Positions 1-9,140 of a stretch of DNA of 64,000 nt are shown in pieces. Position 1 is the first letter of the stretch. Every line of letters begins with the position of its first letter. This DNA is from Flagellatimonas centrodinii (GTDB lineage: Bacteria; Pseudomonadota; Gammaproteobacteria; Nevskiales; Nevskiaceae). The notes under the pieces were generated by a model. It saw only the letters and a program-made list of their open reading frames with translations, did no database searches and had not been told where the DNA came from. The stretch covers positions 1-64,000 of the forward strand of contig NZ_CP092104.1 of assembly GCF_016918765.2 (NCBI RefSeq), given 5' to 3'. A program made the translations under genes and the position numbers.

Positions 1-2
1 TA

Positions 3-929
3 AAGCCGGTGTGGCCATCCGCCCCCAGCCGCTCGAAGTCTCTCATCATCGGCCTGCTGGCCGGCCTGGTGCTGGGCACCGGTATCGCCTTTCTCATCCA
101 CCTGCTGCGCAACGGCGTGGATGACCCGGCCGAAGTCGAGAAGCGCCTGGGCCTGCCCACTTACGGCACCATTCCCTACTCCCCGGAACAGGGCAAGCTC
201 GCCAAGATCATCGAAAAGAAAAAGCTGGCGCCGGTCATGTTGGCGCTGTCCGAGCCCAAGGGGCCGGCGATGGAGGCCATCCGCAGCGTGCGCACTGCCC
301 TGCATTTTGCGGCGATGGATGCGCCCAACAACATCATCATGCTCACCGGCCCCGAGCCGGAGCTGGGCAAATCGTTCGTCAGCATCAACCTGGGCGCCGC
401 CCTCGCCGACGCCGGCCGGCGGGTGGTGGTGGTGGACGCCGACATGCGCCGCGGCCACCTGCACAAGATGGTGAACAAGACCCGCGAGCCCGGGCTGTCG
501 GAACTGATCAGCGGCAGCGCCAGCGCCGAGGAGTGCATCCGCAGCACGCCGTTCCCCAACCTGCACGTGATCCCCACCGGCACGCTGCCGCCCAACCCGT
601 CCGAACTGCTGGTGAACGAACGCTTCGTGGAGCTGCTGAACGGCCTGTCGCGCATGTTCGACCACGTGATCGTCGACACCCCGCCGGTGCTGGCGGTGAC
701 CGACGCCGCCATCATCGGCCGCCATGCCGGCATCGCCCTGATCGTGCTCAAGGCCGGCCAGCACCCGATGCGGATGATTGAAGAAACCGCCAATCGCCTG
801 CACCGCGCCGGCGTACAGGTGCGCGGCACCCTCTTCAACCAGGTGGGCCGCGGCCGCCATGGCCGCTATGGATACAAGTACGGCTACTACTACGGCGGCT
901 ACAAGTACAACTACGGCACCAAGACCTAA
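3..929 (+). CDS. Wzc/CpsD-like tyrosine autokinase and chain-length regulator, 3' part
   Basis: C-terminal part of a polysaccharide co-polymerase fused to a bacterial tyrosine kinase. The frame is open to the window edge, so the true start and the periplasmic Wzz domain lie upstream. Counting from the GTG at 9, one membrane segment (residues 12-33) is followed by a cytoplasmic P-loop kinase: Walker A GPEPELGKS (114-122), Walker A' VVVVDADMR (139-147) and Walker B HVIVDTPPV (219-227). The tail (287-302) packs nine tyrosines, the usual autophosphorylation cluster. In this family, phosphorylation of the tail controls export and chain length through the Wza/Wzy machinery. A terminator follows directly, so this closes a plus-strand EPS operon. 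Family call is firm; the polymer is unknown. Confidence 0.92.
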   Translation, partial: KPVWPSAPSRSKSLIIGLLAGLVLGTGIAFLIHLLRNGVDDPAEVEKRLGLPTYGTIPYSPEQGKLAKIIEKKKLAPVMLALSEPKGPAMEAIRSVRTALHFAAMDAPNNIIMLTGPEPELGKSFVSINLGAALADAGRRVVVVDADMRRGHLHKMVNKTREPGLSELISGSASAEECIRSTPFPNLHVIPTGTLPPNPSELLVNERFVELLNGLSRMFDHVIVDTPPVLAVTDAAIIGRHAGIALIVLKAGQHPMRMIEETANRLHRAGVQVRGTLFNQVGRGRHGRYGYKYGYYYGGYKYNYGTKT

Positions 930-945
930 CCGGTCCGCATCAACG

Positions 946-970
946 AAAAAGCCCGCGAAAGCGGGCTTTT
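946..970 (+). terminator. Rho-independent terminator after the tyrosine kinase gene
   Basis: A GCCCGC / GCGGGC stem (951-956 with 961-966) closes on a GAAA tetraloop. It has an A-tract before it and TTTT after it, 17 bases past the kinase stop codon. Confidence 0.9.
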
Positions 971-994
971 CATTGCGCATCCATCCTTCAGCAC

Positions 995-1117
995 TGTCAT
1001 TGCGAGCCCCCCACCACCTTCCCTGTCATCGCGAGCCCAACCACCTTCCCTGTCATTGCGAGCCCCCGCCACCTCACTGTCATTGCGAGCCCCCGAAGGG
1101 GGCGCGGCAATCTCGTC
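995..1117. repeat. REP-like repeat cluster, degenerate copies
   Basis: The core TGTCATTGCGAGCCC recurs at about 995, 1024 (as TGTCATCGCGAGCCC), 1051 and 1078. Only the last copy goes on into the palindromic half ending GGCAATCTCG. It lies between the kinase terminator and the convergent glycosyltransferase gene. The same core fills six other gaps in this window. Confidence 0.85.
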
Positions 1118-1136
1118 CTTCAGCACTCATCACACA

Positions 1137-2258
1137 TCACTCACCACTCGGCGCTGAAGCCTTTCCGATCGCCGCCCGATACGCCCCCACCACCAACCCC
1201 TCATCAAACTCCCGCGCCATCTTCGCCCTGCCCGCCCGGCCCATCGCGGCCTGCGCTTCCGGTGACATCGCCACAAACCGCAGTACCGCCGCCGCCAAAT
1301 TCTGCGCATCGCGCACCTGGCAAAGCAGCCCTGATACTTCATGGTCCACCACCGAACGGCAGCCGGGCACATCCGTAGCAATCAGCGGTCGCGCCATCGC
1401 GGCAGCTTCGATCAAGGTGCGGGGCGCGCCTTCCCGGTACGACGGCAACACCACACAACTGGCCGCGACGATGAAGGGCCGCACATCGTCGGTGGTTCCC
1501 AGGTACTCCACAACGCCTTCCGCCACCCAGCCCTCAACCGTCGAACGCTGAATGGCGGTCCGGTTCTCGGCATCCACCGCACCCAGCAATTGGAACCGGG
1601 CCTGAGGATGCAACGCTTTGACCTGCCGGGCGGCCTCGACGAACTCCACCACGCCCTTGTCGCGCAACAGCCGCGCAATCATCAGGAACACCGGCGCAGG
1701 CCCGGCAGAAGGCATCTCGACCGCCGCAAACCGCTGAAGATCGATCCCCGAACCCGGCAGCAACTGCGCCTGTCCCAGCAACACCAAGCGTCGCCGCACG
1801 AACAGATCGCGGTCATCGCCATTCTGAAAGAACACCAACGGGAGGCCCTTGAAAGCATGGCGATACAAGCCTTCAGCCACCGCCTGCAACAGCCCCCCGG
1901 ACAGGAATGCCGTGCCCAGCCCCGTCACGTTGGGAATGAACCGCACCCCAACCGCTCGCGCCGCCATGGCCCCGAAGATGTTGTTCTTGATGGTGTACGA
2001 CAGCACCACATCCGGCTGCAGCACCCGAAACTGCTGCTTGAAGCGCTGCACCAGCTTCACCCCCTCCAGCGGGTTCAGTCCCTTCACATTCATCTGCAAA
2101 GGCACGAAGGCACAGCCCATCTCCTGCAGCGCCGCCGCGCTGTCATCCGCCTGCGCCAGCACCGTAACCTCGTGCCCATCTGCAAGCAGCGCCGCCACCA
2201 ACGGCCGCCGGAAGTTCCAGATATTCCAAGCCGCGTTAACCGTCAGCAAAACCCTCAC
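1137..2258 (-). CDS. Glycosyltransferase family 4, PglA/WbnH-like
   Basis: Cytoplasmic GT-B glycosyltransferase that would add one sugar to a lipid-linked repeat unit. The 373-residue protein opens with a Rossmann half (RVLLTVNAAWNIWNFRRPL). The C-terminal nucleotide-sugar half carries the EX7E element in YREGAPRTLIEAAA, then ARPLIATDVPGC. The N-terminal signature resembles transferases that attach a second sugar to undecaprenyl-PP-linked HexNAc, but the donor cannot be read from sequence. The GTG start at 2258 is chosen because GAGGAA lies six bases upstream. It is the last gene of the minus-strand sugar-transfer block, separated from the chained genes upstream by about 380 bp that hold a REP copy. 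Confidence 0.88.
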   Translation of the reverse strand: MRVLLTVNAAWNIWNFRRPLVAALLADGHEVTVLAQADDSAAALQEMGCAFVPLQMNVKGLNPLEGVKLVQRFKQQFRVLQPDVVLSYTIKNNIFGAMAARAVGVRFIPNVTGLGTAFLSGGLLQAVAEGLYRHAFKGLPLVFFQNGDDRDLFVRRRLVLLGQAQLLPGSGIDLQRFAAVEMPSAGPAPVFLMIARLLRDKGVVEFVEAARQVKALHPQARFQLLGAVDAENRTAIQRSTVEGWVAEGVVEYLGTTDDVRPFIVAASCVVLPSYREGAPRTLIEAAAMARPLIATDVPGCRSVVDHEVSGLLCQVRDAQNLAAAVLRFVAMSPEAQAAMGRAGRAKMAREFDEGLVVGAYRAAIGKASAPSGE

Positions 2259-2638
2259 CGCAGTTCCTCAGCACTCATCACTCGGCTCTCGTTACTGTCT
2301 TTTTCTCTCAGCACCATACTTACAATCAGCGCCGCTGCCATATGACCCTGCTACGGTGAATCCTTGAGACCGTCGGAAGCCGTGCTGCCGAGAGGCGAGG
2401 TTGATGTCGGAGATTTCGAGATCGCACCTATTTTTCTGTCATTGCGAGCTCGCAAAGCGGGCGCGGCAATCTCACCCCGCCGGCACAGTGCCCGCCAACG
2501 AGATCGCCACACGGCTAAGCCGCTTGCGATGACAATTCGTCGCTGCTGCTGCTCCTGCCACTACGCAGCATTCAGCACCATCTTCTGTTGCTGTTGCTGT
2601 TACTCGGCAGTCAGAACTCGTCACTCCGCCTTGCACAT
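2259..2638. other. Intergenic gap with one REP pair, no gene seen
   Basis: This stretch between the deacetylase gene and the glycosyltransferase gene has no supportable ORF. It holds one REP pair (2437-2534) and short repetitive GCTGTTGCTGTTACT-like sequence near 2585-2605. Confidence 0.6.
2437..2534. repeat. REP-like inverted pair
   Basis: One complete unit: TGTCATTGCGAGC...GGCAATCTC is followed about 35 bases later by the inverted arm GAGATCGCC...GCGATGACA. The two arms are complementary, forming a two-hairpin intergenic element. Confidence 0.85.
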
Positions 2639-3484
2639 TCACCACAAATCCCGATAGCTCCCAATTCGAAACCCCGCTTCATTCGCAACCGCGGCCAGGC
2701 GCCCCTTGCGGAGATACTCGAACTCCGCGAAGCCAACCTGCCCCACTCGTGTAAAGCCCTTCATCGCACCAGCGTCTGCGACTGGGTGCACCATCAGCTC
2801 ATGCACGGGCAGCTCGGTCGGCATGACAGCGAGAATCTGCTGGTAGTGAAGATCTTCCAGATACGGGGGGAGCGTGCCCAGGTCGAAAACGCTTCCGAGA
2901 CCATCATTCCAGCGAACCCTGCCCTGCCACTGACTAGCTACGCGCCCCAAAAGGCCCGCCAGAGCGGCCCGCTTGATACGTCGCACCGGTGACGCTGCAC
3001 GGTCCGGCGCGACCCACGGCACCCGCATGGGTACCTTCCGCGCCATACACAGCTCGGCGATCGCCGAAAATACGGGGCCGAATGCATGAACGTGTTGATG
3101 GCTATCGATATGTGTCGGCGCTACACCGCTGGCGACGAGGCGCGCAAACTGCGCCTGCAGTTCGCATCGAATCTCGTCCGCTCGTAATCTCCCCAACAAC
3201 AACCGCGCTGCGATCTCACGCCTCGAAGTAAAACGCCCGTGCGCATCAACCAGGGATGCGACCTGACTCGGCGGTAACACTGGCTCGCCCCACGTGAGGT
3301 TGAAATGAAGGCCGACACCAAGAGACGGGTGTGCTTTCGCGAGTAGCACTGCGTCGGAAAATCCTGGTGCATTCACCATCACCGTCGTGCTGGTAACTGC
3401 GCCCGCCTGATGGCACGCAACAATTCCCGCATTCGCAGACGCATTCAGACCGAAATCGTCGGCATTGACGATCAACAGTCTCAC
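2639..3484 (-). CDS. ChbG/HpnK (YdjC-like) carbohydrate deacetylase
   Basis: Metal-dependent deacetylase of the YdjC/ChbG/HpnK fold, which removes N-acetyl groups from sugars. The 281 residues include the expected metal and catalytic positions: NADDFG (7-12), VGLHFNL (57-63, His60) and HIDSHQHVH (125-133). There is no signal peptide, so it should act in the cytoplasm on a precursor or nucleotide- or lipid-linked sugar. The GTG start at 3484 overlaps the stop of the ATP-grasp gene in a GTGA arrangement, implying translational coupling. Its place in a polysaccharide operon suggests it exposes an amino group on a repeat-unit sugar. The substrate is not readable. Confidence 0.86.
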   Translation of the reverse strand: MRLLIVNADDFGLNASANAGIVACHQAGAVTSTTVMVNAPGFSDAVLLAKAHPSLGVGLHFNLTWGEPVLPPSQVASLVDAHGRFTSRREIAARLLLGRLRADEIRCELQAQFARLVASGVAPTHIDSHQHVHAFGPVFSAIAELCMARKVPMRVPWVAPDRAASPVRRIKRAALAGLLGRVASQWQGRVRWNDGLGSVFDLGTLPPYLEDLHYQQILAVMPTELPVHELMVHPVADAGAMKGFTRVGQVGFAEFEYLRKGRLAAVANEAGFRIGSYRDLW

Positions 3485-4662
3485 TTGCGTCGCATCCAGG
3501 CCTTACGGAGGAAGCCAAATGGCTCTGCAACCGCAGGGAGCATGTCTCCAGGTGAGAAAACAGGCCAACTTGTCGCAGTCATAGCCCGAGCTGTCGATAC
3601 ATCTGGCGGAGGGAAGACAAAGTCCTTTCCACTACGGCGGTAAAACCGGGCAGACGCGATGTCCTTCAAGAGATAGCGCCAACATACATCCGTTCGTTGG
3701 TCGCCCTCGGGAAGGGGCGGCTTGCCAGACATGTCACGCCAGGCCGCCTCGACGATGCGCAAGCCTGCATCGTGCGCGATCTGAAACCAAAGGGTCGGGC
3801 GTGGGTTGATCTCGATGATTTTCAACCGGCCATCACGAGGGTCGCGTTTGAACTCTGCGCCGCAGACTCCCTGAAACCCGATCCGCTGAAGAAAGCCCAG
3901 CGTCAACGTCCGCGTTTCATCGCAAGGCTCACTGGTCACCATCGAAGCAGAGCCGAAGCCCGACGGATACTGCCGCAACTTTCGGCCGGTAAACACCTGC
4001 CTCGCAATGCCATCTCGCCCGATATATCCGCCGAACAGCGTGATCTCAGATTCAGGGCCCGGGATGACTTCCTGCACCAACCATCCTCCACTGTCGTCAG
4101 GTATGCGGTGCACTTGCGAGACAAACTCCTCTCGCGACCGGCAGAGCAGCACCTTTTTGCCACTCAGAAATGCCTTGGCCTTGTGAATCAGCTTGGGCTT
4201 CAAGATGCAGGGGAATGGCACTTCATCCGCGAGGGCGAGGAGCCGCTCGGTTCCCACCGCCTGCCAGACCCCCGGGGTCAAAAATCCATGCTGGTGACAA
4301 AGTGCATGGAACCGTTCCTTGTCGAGCAGATCAGCGGCAACCCCACGGTATCCACCGAGCACCTCAAACGAATGACTCAGGCGCTCTGCATTCGCCATCA
4401 CAAATTCGATGAACACATCACTTGTGGGCAGCAGGAGTGGGCGTGAGCCGCCTGCTCCGCCGAACTTGGCCAGCCAAGTCGACACGTCACCCGCAGTTGT
4501 AACAACTCTTGACTGCTGAACGCAGGACGACCTAAACGCGCAGCCACGTTCAAAATCTGCAATGGCAACCCTGCCCGCCACTTTTGAGGCCTCGCGCGCG
4601 GCATACAGTGCTGTCGGCGAACTGCCGAGCACTACAATGTCGGCAGTCTCACCAAGTCTCAC
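3481..4662 (-). CDS. ATP-grasp domain protein, possible carboxylate-amine ligase for sugar modification
   Basis: ATP-grasp enzymes join a carboxylate to an amine through an acyl-phosphate. This 393-residue protein has an N-terminal nucleotide-fold region (ADIVVLGSSPTALYAAREA), ATP-binding lysines (CILKPK, 152-157), the QEVIPG strand (197-202) and the metal/ATP-binding EINPRP element (284-289). The open frame runs on to 5016, but the added 118 residues overlap the polymerase gene and look random. I chose GTG at 4662, which forms a GTGA overlap with the upstream stop. It sits between a polymerase and a deacetylase, so a plausible role is amidating a sugar amine or uronic acid with an amino acid. 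That role is inference. Confidence 0.82.
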   Translation of the reverse strand: MRLGETADIVVLGSSPTALYAAREASKVAGRVAIADFERGCAFRSSCVQQSRVVTTAGDVSTWLAKFGGAGGSRPLLLPTSDVFIEFVMANAERLSHSFEVLGGYRGVAADLLDKERFHALCHQHGFLTPGVWQAVGTERLLALADEVPFPCILKPKLIHKAKAFLSGKKVLLCRSREEFVSQVHRIPDDSGGWLVQEVIPGPESEITLFGGYIGRDGIARQVFTGRKLRQYPSGFGSASMVTSEPCDETRTLTLGFLQRIGFQGVCGAEFKRDPRDGRLKIIEINPRPTLWFQIAHDAGLRIVEAAWRDMSGKPPLPEGDQRTDVCWRYLLKDIASARFYRRSGKDFVFPPPDVSTARAMTATSWPVFSPGDMLPAVAEPFGFLRKAWMRRK

Positions 4663-5711
4663 AGCAGCCAACTGTTGTAGGGGACATAACAAGAAGTCGC
4701 GTGCCGTGAGAAAACGAACCACGTCACGATATAGACACCATAGATCAGGAACGGGAGCGCACGCGCAAACCGACGACTTCCCGACGAGAACGCGGCGTCC
4801 GAAACGCACAACAAGCACAGCAAGCTGACTGGCAGAACGTAGTAGACGAGACGGTGCAACGCCACGCTCGAAACCAGCCCTGCCCCCAGCAGCCCCAGAC
4901 ACATGAGCCCGAACAGCTTCAGCAACGGGTACAACTCGGGATACCGCATAGCTACGCGATTTCGCTTCCAAGCCATAACGACAAAAGGGAGTGATGCGAT
5001 GGCATATCGAATCCAAGCGCCACCAGAGGCGTTCTCGCCGTAGATCTGCTCGATATACCGGTCGCTATAGACCTCTAGCCGTTCCCCAAGCAACCATCCC
5101 GCCAGCGGAGAAAGCAGAACCACTGCCCCAATGACATATTTTGTTGAAATATTGGTGCGTGCCAGGGCTGCGATGGGCAGGAACGCGATGGACGATGTAT
5201 GGAACTGTGACGCAAGACCAATCCAGCCGCCCGTCACGAACTTTTTGCCCTTCACGAATGCAACACAGGCCAGCATCAACATTGCTGTGGCCAGCGCCTG
5301 CCGCATACCGGACATTCCCAGCTGAATAATCAGGATCGGAAATGCAATGGCAATCAGTGAGGCTGGATGTGGTGCCAGGTAAGAAAAGCGAACAAGCGCT
5401 GAAATGTAGATGATGGCCGCTGGCAACACAACGCCATTAAAGCCCCACCCTGCATCGTAGGCGACTAGATTGATCAGGTGGAACCCTCCCTCCCCAAGTC
5501 GAAAACCCTCAGCCCATCCCTCGATATCGGCGTACAGACTATTAAAGCGCAGCGTATACGCCCACCAGTCGCACCCAACCTGAAAGCGCGTCCCGATGAA
5601 CAGTACAAGGAATATCCCGAATACCACAGCCAACACATTACTCTGCTTGCTTGAGAAGGCCAGGTACGCAGCCACCGCCAGAAGTACATAAATGGCTAAG
5701 TAGACGCTCAC
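4659..5711 (-). CDS. EpsG-family polysaccharide polymerase (Wzy-like)
   Basis: Multi-pass inner-membrane protein of 350 residues with about ten hydrophobic segments. The family signature GTRFQVGCDWWAY (about 41-53) matches the EpsG family, which polymerises or helps polymerise exopolysaccharide repeat units in the periplasmic leaflet. Start is the GTG at 5711, overlapping the upstream glycosyltransferase stop by 4 bp. Its own stop overlaps the ATP-grasp start. No other Wzy candidate is visible here, so it is the probable polymerase of this locus. Confidence 0.85.
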   Translation of the reverse strand: MSVYLAIYVLLAVAAYLAFSSKQSNVLAVVFGIFLVLFIGTRFQVGCDWWAYTLRFNSLYADIEGWAEGFRLGEGGFHLINLVAYDAGWGFNGVVLPAAIIYISALVRFSYLAPHPASLIAIAFPILIIQLGMSGMRQALATAMLMLACVAFVKGKKFVTGGWIGLASQFHTSSIAFLPIAALARTNISTKYVIGAVVLLSPLAGWLLGERLEVYSDRYIEQIYGENASGGAWIRYAIASLPFVVMAWKRNRVAMRYPELYPLLKLFGLMCLGLLGAGLVSSVALHRLVYYVLPVSLLCLLCVSDAAFSSGSRRFARALPFLIYGVYIVTWFVFSRHATSCYVPYNSWLL

Positions 5712-6826
5712 GCCCTTCCACCCTGCCGCGCGTCTTCCAGCGCGTGTTTTAGCTTCTCTGCCTGCAGCCGCGGAGAGAACCTGGACAGCACCTCCTCGCG
5801 TGCAGCAGCGGCCATGCGCGTCCTCCGGGCCGCATCTAGAATCAAAACGCCCAACGAGCGCTCCCAGTCCTCAAGATTCGCGCAAAGCATGCCTGTGCGA
5901 TCATGATCAATAAGTTCCAGGTTGTACCCTATCGCCGAACATACTGGGACCACACCTGCTGCCATGTAGGTTCTAGCTTTTCCACCAGACTTGCCCATAG
6001 CCCAATCCTCATTAGGCAATGGCATCAGCCCGATATCAAAGCGCGCGAGCGCTGGAACCTCACCGGACAGAGACCAATTCTCCAGCTCCCAAGGCACGCC
6101 AGACATCTCGAAATCACCACCCCCCATGAGTTGGAACCGCACCGAAGGGAAGCGCTCATGAATCCTCTTCAGGACCGACTCAATCAGCTTCAGATACTTC
6201 ACGGTAGACGGAGAACCCAGCCAACCAATGGTTACCTGCTTTCCGATTCCGGCCGCCTTCTTCGGAACATATCTTGAAATGTCCTCAGCCACTTCGACAG
6301 TGACTGCATTCGCACCATTTAGCGCCGCCTGATCCCGCAACCAGTTGTTGCCCGCCACAACTAGGTGCACCAGTCGAAACACCTCCAGTGTTTTCTCAGG
6401 GGCACGAAAGAAAGTCGCAAGCGGGTTGTAACGGCTGGCCTTTTTGATGAAAAGCGCATCGTCATAGTCGAATATAAGCACCGCACCTCGACGTCGAAGC
6501 CAGCGCTCGACCAACGGCGGACCAAAAGGGAAAAGCTCGCGCTGCAGGTAAATTACATCGTAATGACGCCAACGTCGCAGCGTCGCAAGACGTCGGAAAA
6601 CAGCCTCCGCGGTCGCCATGACCTTGGCAGCCGTGCGTCCCGGCTTGATGCTTAGGTCATACAAACCTGCATCCATGAAGCTTTGGACGGTACAGTCCAC
6701 TCCCAGCTCGCCGAGATAGGGCAAATACTGGAAAACTCGATAGCGGCTGGATGCGCCTTCAACCGGATAGCGGGTGAGGAAGAGCACTCGCATTGGCGCG
6801 AGGGGCACGGGATCAGCGTGGGTCAA
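5708..6826 (-). CDS. Glycosyltransferase (GT4-like)
   Basis: A 372-residue GT-B transferase. The N-terminal half has MRVLFLTRYPVEGASSRYRV. The middle has DYDDALF, typical of GT4-like proteins that handle lipid-linked oligosaccharides, then VTIGWLGSPSTVKYL and the acceptor-side GKSGGKARTYMAAGVVPV. The frame can start at TTG 6826, which overlaps the upstream TGA, or at ATG 6793 just before RVLFLTRY; the ATG is equally credible. It is chained to both neighbours. Donor and acceptor sugars are unknown. Confidence 0.84.
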   Translation of the reverse strand: MTHADPVPLAPMRVLFLTRYPVEGASSRYRVFQYLPYLGELGVDCTVQSFMDAGLYDLSIKPGRTAAKVMATAEAVFRRLATLRRWRHYDVIYLQRELFPFGPPLVERWLRRRGAVLIFDYDDALFIKKASRYNPLATFFRAPEKTLEVFRLVHLVVAGNNWLRDQAALNGANAVTVEVAEDISRYVPKKAAGIGKQVTIGWLGSPSTVKYLKLIESVLKRIHERFPSVRFQLMGGGDFEMSGVPWELENWSLSGEVPALARFDIGLMPLPNEDWAMGKSGGKARTYMAAGVVPVCSAIGYNLELIDHDRTGMLCANLEDWERSLGVLILDAARRTRMAAAAREEVLSRFSPRLQAEKLKHALEDARQGGRA

Positions 6827-8016
6827 GGCCTTGCCTCCAGACTCCGGTAAACAGCCTGGTAGCGGCGCACGCCCTCATCCAGGGAAAAGTGCGCCTGCGC
6901 GGAAGCAACGCATCGTGCGCCTACGTCGGGGTCGGCCACCAGCGCAAGCAGCCTAGACATGCCTTCCCGAATGGAGGAGGGCTGGAAATCGGCAATAGCT
7001 ATACCAACCTGGTCGGCTTCCATCAATTCCGCCATGTCGCCCACGCCGGAATTGGCCAGGCAGGGAATCCCGCAGCCCAGGAACTCGCCCAGCTTGGTCG
7101 GTGCCGAGGCTTGTTTGGAAAACACGGGTTTGATGAAGAAGATTCCCGCATGCATCCGGCAGAGATATTCAGGAACTTCAGCGTGGGTTGCAGCGATGAT
7201 CTCGACAACCTCCAGCGGCACGCCGCCAACCTGAAGCCGTTCGCGGACGTAGACGTGGTCGTTGCGGTTGATTACCAATAGCCGGGCATCTGGCCGGAGT
7301 TTGAGGAGTTGGCAGAAGGCCATAACCACTTCATCAAACAGGTACCAGGTGCCCACCGAACCCACGTAGCCCAACACCAGCGCCGAGGACTTCCGGCCTC
7401 GGGGTTTGAATCGCGACAGGTCTGCGCAAGTGGGAATCACGGTACATGGGGGCATGGCACCACGCATGTAGTCGAACTTAGCGAGTTCGCGGATGCCCGC
7501 CTCAGTAAGCGAAACCACGTGGTCGGCGGCCAGCAGAAACCTACGTTCGAACCACTTGGCGGTGCGATAGATGTGCCCACCACGCGGCCATATACCGCCG
7601 TCCACCCGTTCGTCCACCCAGAACCCGCGCATATCGAACACGTAGCGCACGCCCGAGAGCCGCTTGATCACCACCGCCATTACTGAGGGCACATAACTTC
7701 GCGCATGCACAATGGCCAGTCCGTGCTTTTGTACCAGGCGCCAGCCCGTGAAAGCGCCACAAGCAATGTCCCAGAACGTCGCCAGCAGCGACAATCGCTT
7801 GTGATAGCGCAGCGGATGCCAGTGGATGCCGGCGTCGGCCATACGTTTGGCGACAGCGTCGCGCTGGGCGATATCGGCCCAGTCCCTCGCCCGTTCAAAG
7901 CTTATGATATGGACAGGATGGTCGGCAGCCAGGCGCTCTTGGTACGCGAGCACTTGTGACTGACCGAGCGGCTCGAGCATTCCGCTGTAGGAAAGGTACA
8001 GTACTCCGCGATTCAT
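6823..8016 (-). CDS. Glycosyltransferase family 4
   Basis: GT-B enzyme of 397 residues. The N-terminal GVLYLSYSGMLEPLGQSQV is a common opening of exopolysaccharide GT4 proteins. The protein continues with VFDMRGFWVDE in the acceptor half, and the C-terminal donor half has YVGSVGTWY and LGEFLGCGIPCLAN. The ATG start at 8016 forms an ATGA overlap with the stop of the next upstream transferase. Together with its chained neighbours it would build the repeat unit on undecaprenyl phosphate at the cytoplasmic face. Confidence 0.88.
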   Translation of the reverse strand: MNRGVLYLSYSGMLEPLGQSQVLAYQERLAADHPVHIISFERARDWADIAQRDAVAKRMADAGIHWHPLRYHKRLSLLATFWDIACGAFTGWRLVQKHGLAIVHARSYVPSVMAVVIKRLSGVRYVFDMRGFWVDERVDGGIWPRGGHIYRTAKWFERRFLLAADHVVSLTEAGIRELAKFDYMRGAMPPCTVIPTCADLSRFKPRGRKSSALVLGYVGSVGTWYLFDEVVMAFCQLLKLRPDARLLVINRNDHVYVRERLQVGGVPLEVVEIIAATHAEVPEYLCRMHAGIFFIKPVFSKQASAPTKLGEFLGCGIPCLANSGVGDMAELMEADQVGIAIADFQPSSIREGMSRLLALVADPDVGARCVASAQAHFSLDEGVRRYQAVYRSLEARP

Positions 8017-9140
8017 GCCGTTTCCTTACCCCACCAACCCGGCATCAAGACGTCGAGATATCGAGCAGAAACAACGTCAACTGAAAATTCCCGTGCACGG
8101 GCCAGTAGGGCAGGCTTGTTGATCGGTGTCCGAAGCATGTCCACCATTGCGTCGGCCAGCGCGCTTGGATCGTTGACGGGCACCAGCCTCCCGAAGGCGC
8201 CGCCGTGCAGAACCTCTCTCGGGCCCGAAACGCAATCCGTGCTGACTATGGGAAGGCCATACTCCATGGCCTCCACTAGCACGTTGCCAAAGCCTTCGTA
8301 GTCGGACGAAAGAACGAACTGGTCGGCGCCGGCGTACCAGGCGCCGACATTCGCAGAGTAACCAGGCAGCAGCACTCGACCCTTCAGGCCCAGCGACTTC
8401 ACCTGCGCCTCCAGCGAGGCGCGCTCAGCCCCTTCGCCCAATATGCACAGCGTGCCCCCCACCCGTGATGCCACCAAAGCGAAAGCATCGATCAGCCGGT
8501 CATGGCGCTTTACAGCCTTCAGGCTGCCCACCGTCAGGAACAGTGGCCTCGCAACGCCAGCCAACGCGGCCGGCGCCGGACACGCGTTGATCGCACCGCC
8601 TAGCGCCACCGGGTTGCCAATCACTTCGAAGCGCTGCCTCGGCCGACCGGAAAGTGCGGCCAAGTCATCCGCCACGCCGCAAGACACCGCGACACAGGCG
8701 TCTGCCAGCCCATAGGCAAACCATTGACTAGAACGCAGCAGTACGCGGTGCAGCAGTCCCTTCGATGCGTAGGCTACGGAAAGCGGAGAATGCTCACTGA
8801 TCACCACCCGCCCCCGAAATCCCGACATACGCCCGGCGACAGGCGCGATCACCGTCAACGGCCACATTGCCGCAAGCAAGCCATTGGGCTTCTCTCGACG
8901 AAGGTACCTCGTCAGCGGCCTCAGAAGCCCCCTGACCCGTGGCACGGCCAAGTCAACGACACGCACCCCAATGGGCAGTTCGTCAAGCAGTTCCCCAACA
9001 GCATTACGCAGGACAAAATCTACATCCAGTCCGCGCTCAACCCAATCACGGGCGAGATTCACATGAAGGCGTTCCGCGCCACCTGGTCGCAGGTCGGGCA
9101 GCAGGACGGATATTCGTCGCCCTTTGACGGGACTGATCAT
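8013..9140 (-). CDS. Glycosyltransferase family 4, PglJ/WaaG-like
   Basis: A 375-residue GT4 enzyme with ISVLLPDLRPGGAERLHVNLA near the N terminus (the GGAER loop), FLTVGSLKAVKRHDRLIDA at the start of the donor half, and the EX7E region YEGFGNVLVEAMEYG. A longer frame reaches 9188, but ATG 9140 makes an exact ATGA overlap with the FkbM stop and leaves the conserved start of the fold intact, so I use it. Family certain, specificity unknown. Confidence 0.88.
   Translation of the reverse strand: MISPVKGRRISVLLPDLRPGGAERLHVNLARDWVERGLDVDFVLRNAVGELLDELPIGVRVVDLAVPRVRGLLRPLTRYLRREKPNGLLAAMWPLTVIAPVAGRMSGFRGRVVISEHSPLSVAYASKGLLHRVLLRSSQWFAYGLADACVAVSCGVADDLAALSGRPRQRFEVIGNPVALGGAINACPAPAALAGVARPLFLTVGSLKAVKRHDRLIDAFALVASRVGGTLCILGEGAERASLEAQVKSLGLKGRVLLPGYSANVGAWYAGADQFVLSSDYEGFGNVLVEAMEYGLPIVSTDCVSGPREVLHGGAFGRLVPVNDPSALADAMVDMLRTPINKPALLARAREFSVDVVSARYLDVLMPGWWGKETA

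Noticed and set aside
4663-5016. N-terminal extension of the ATP-grasp protein
   Set aside because: The 118 extra codons overlap the EpsG gene, are Cys/Arg-rich and carry no fold signature. GTG 4662 makes a clean coupling overlap.
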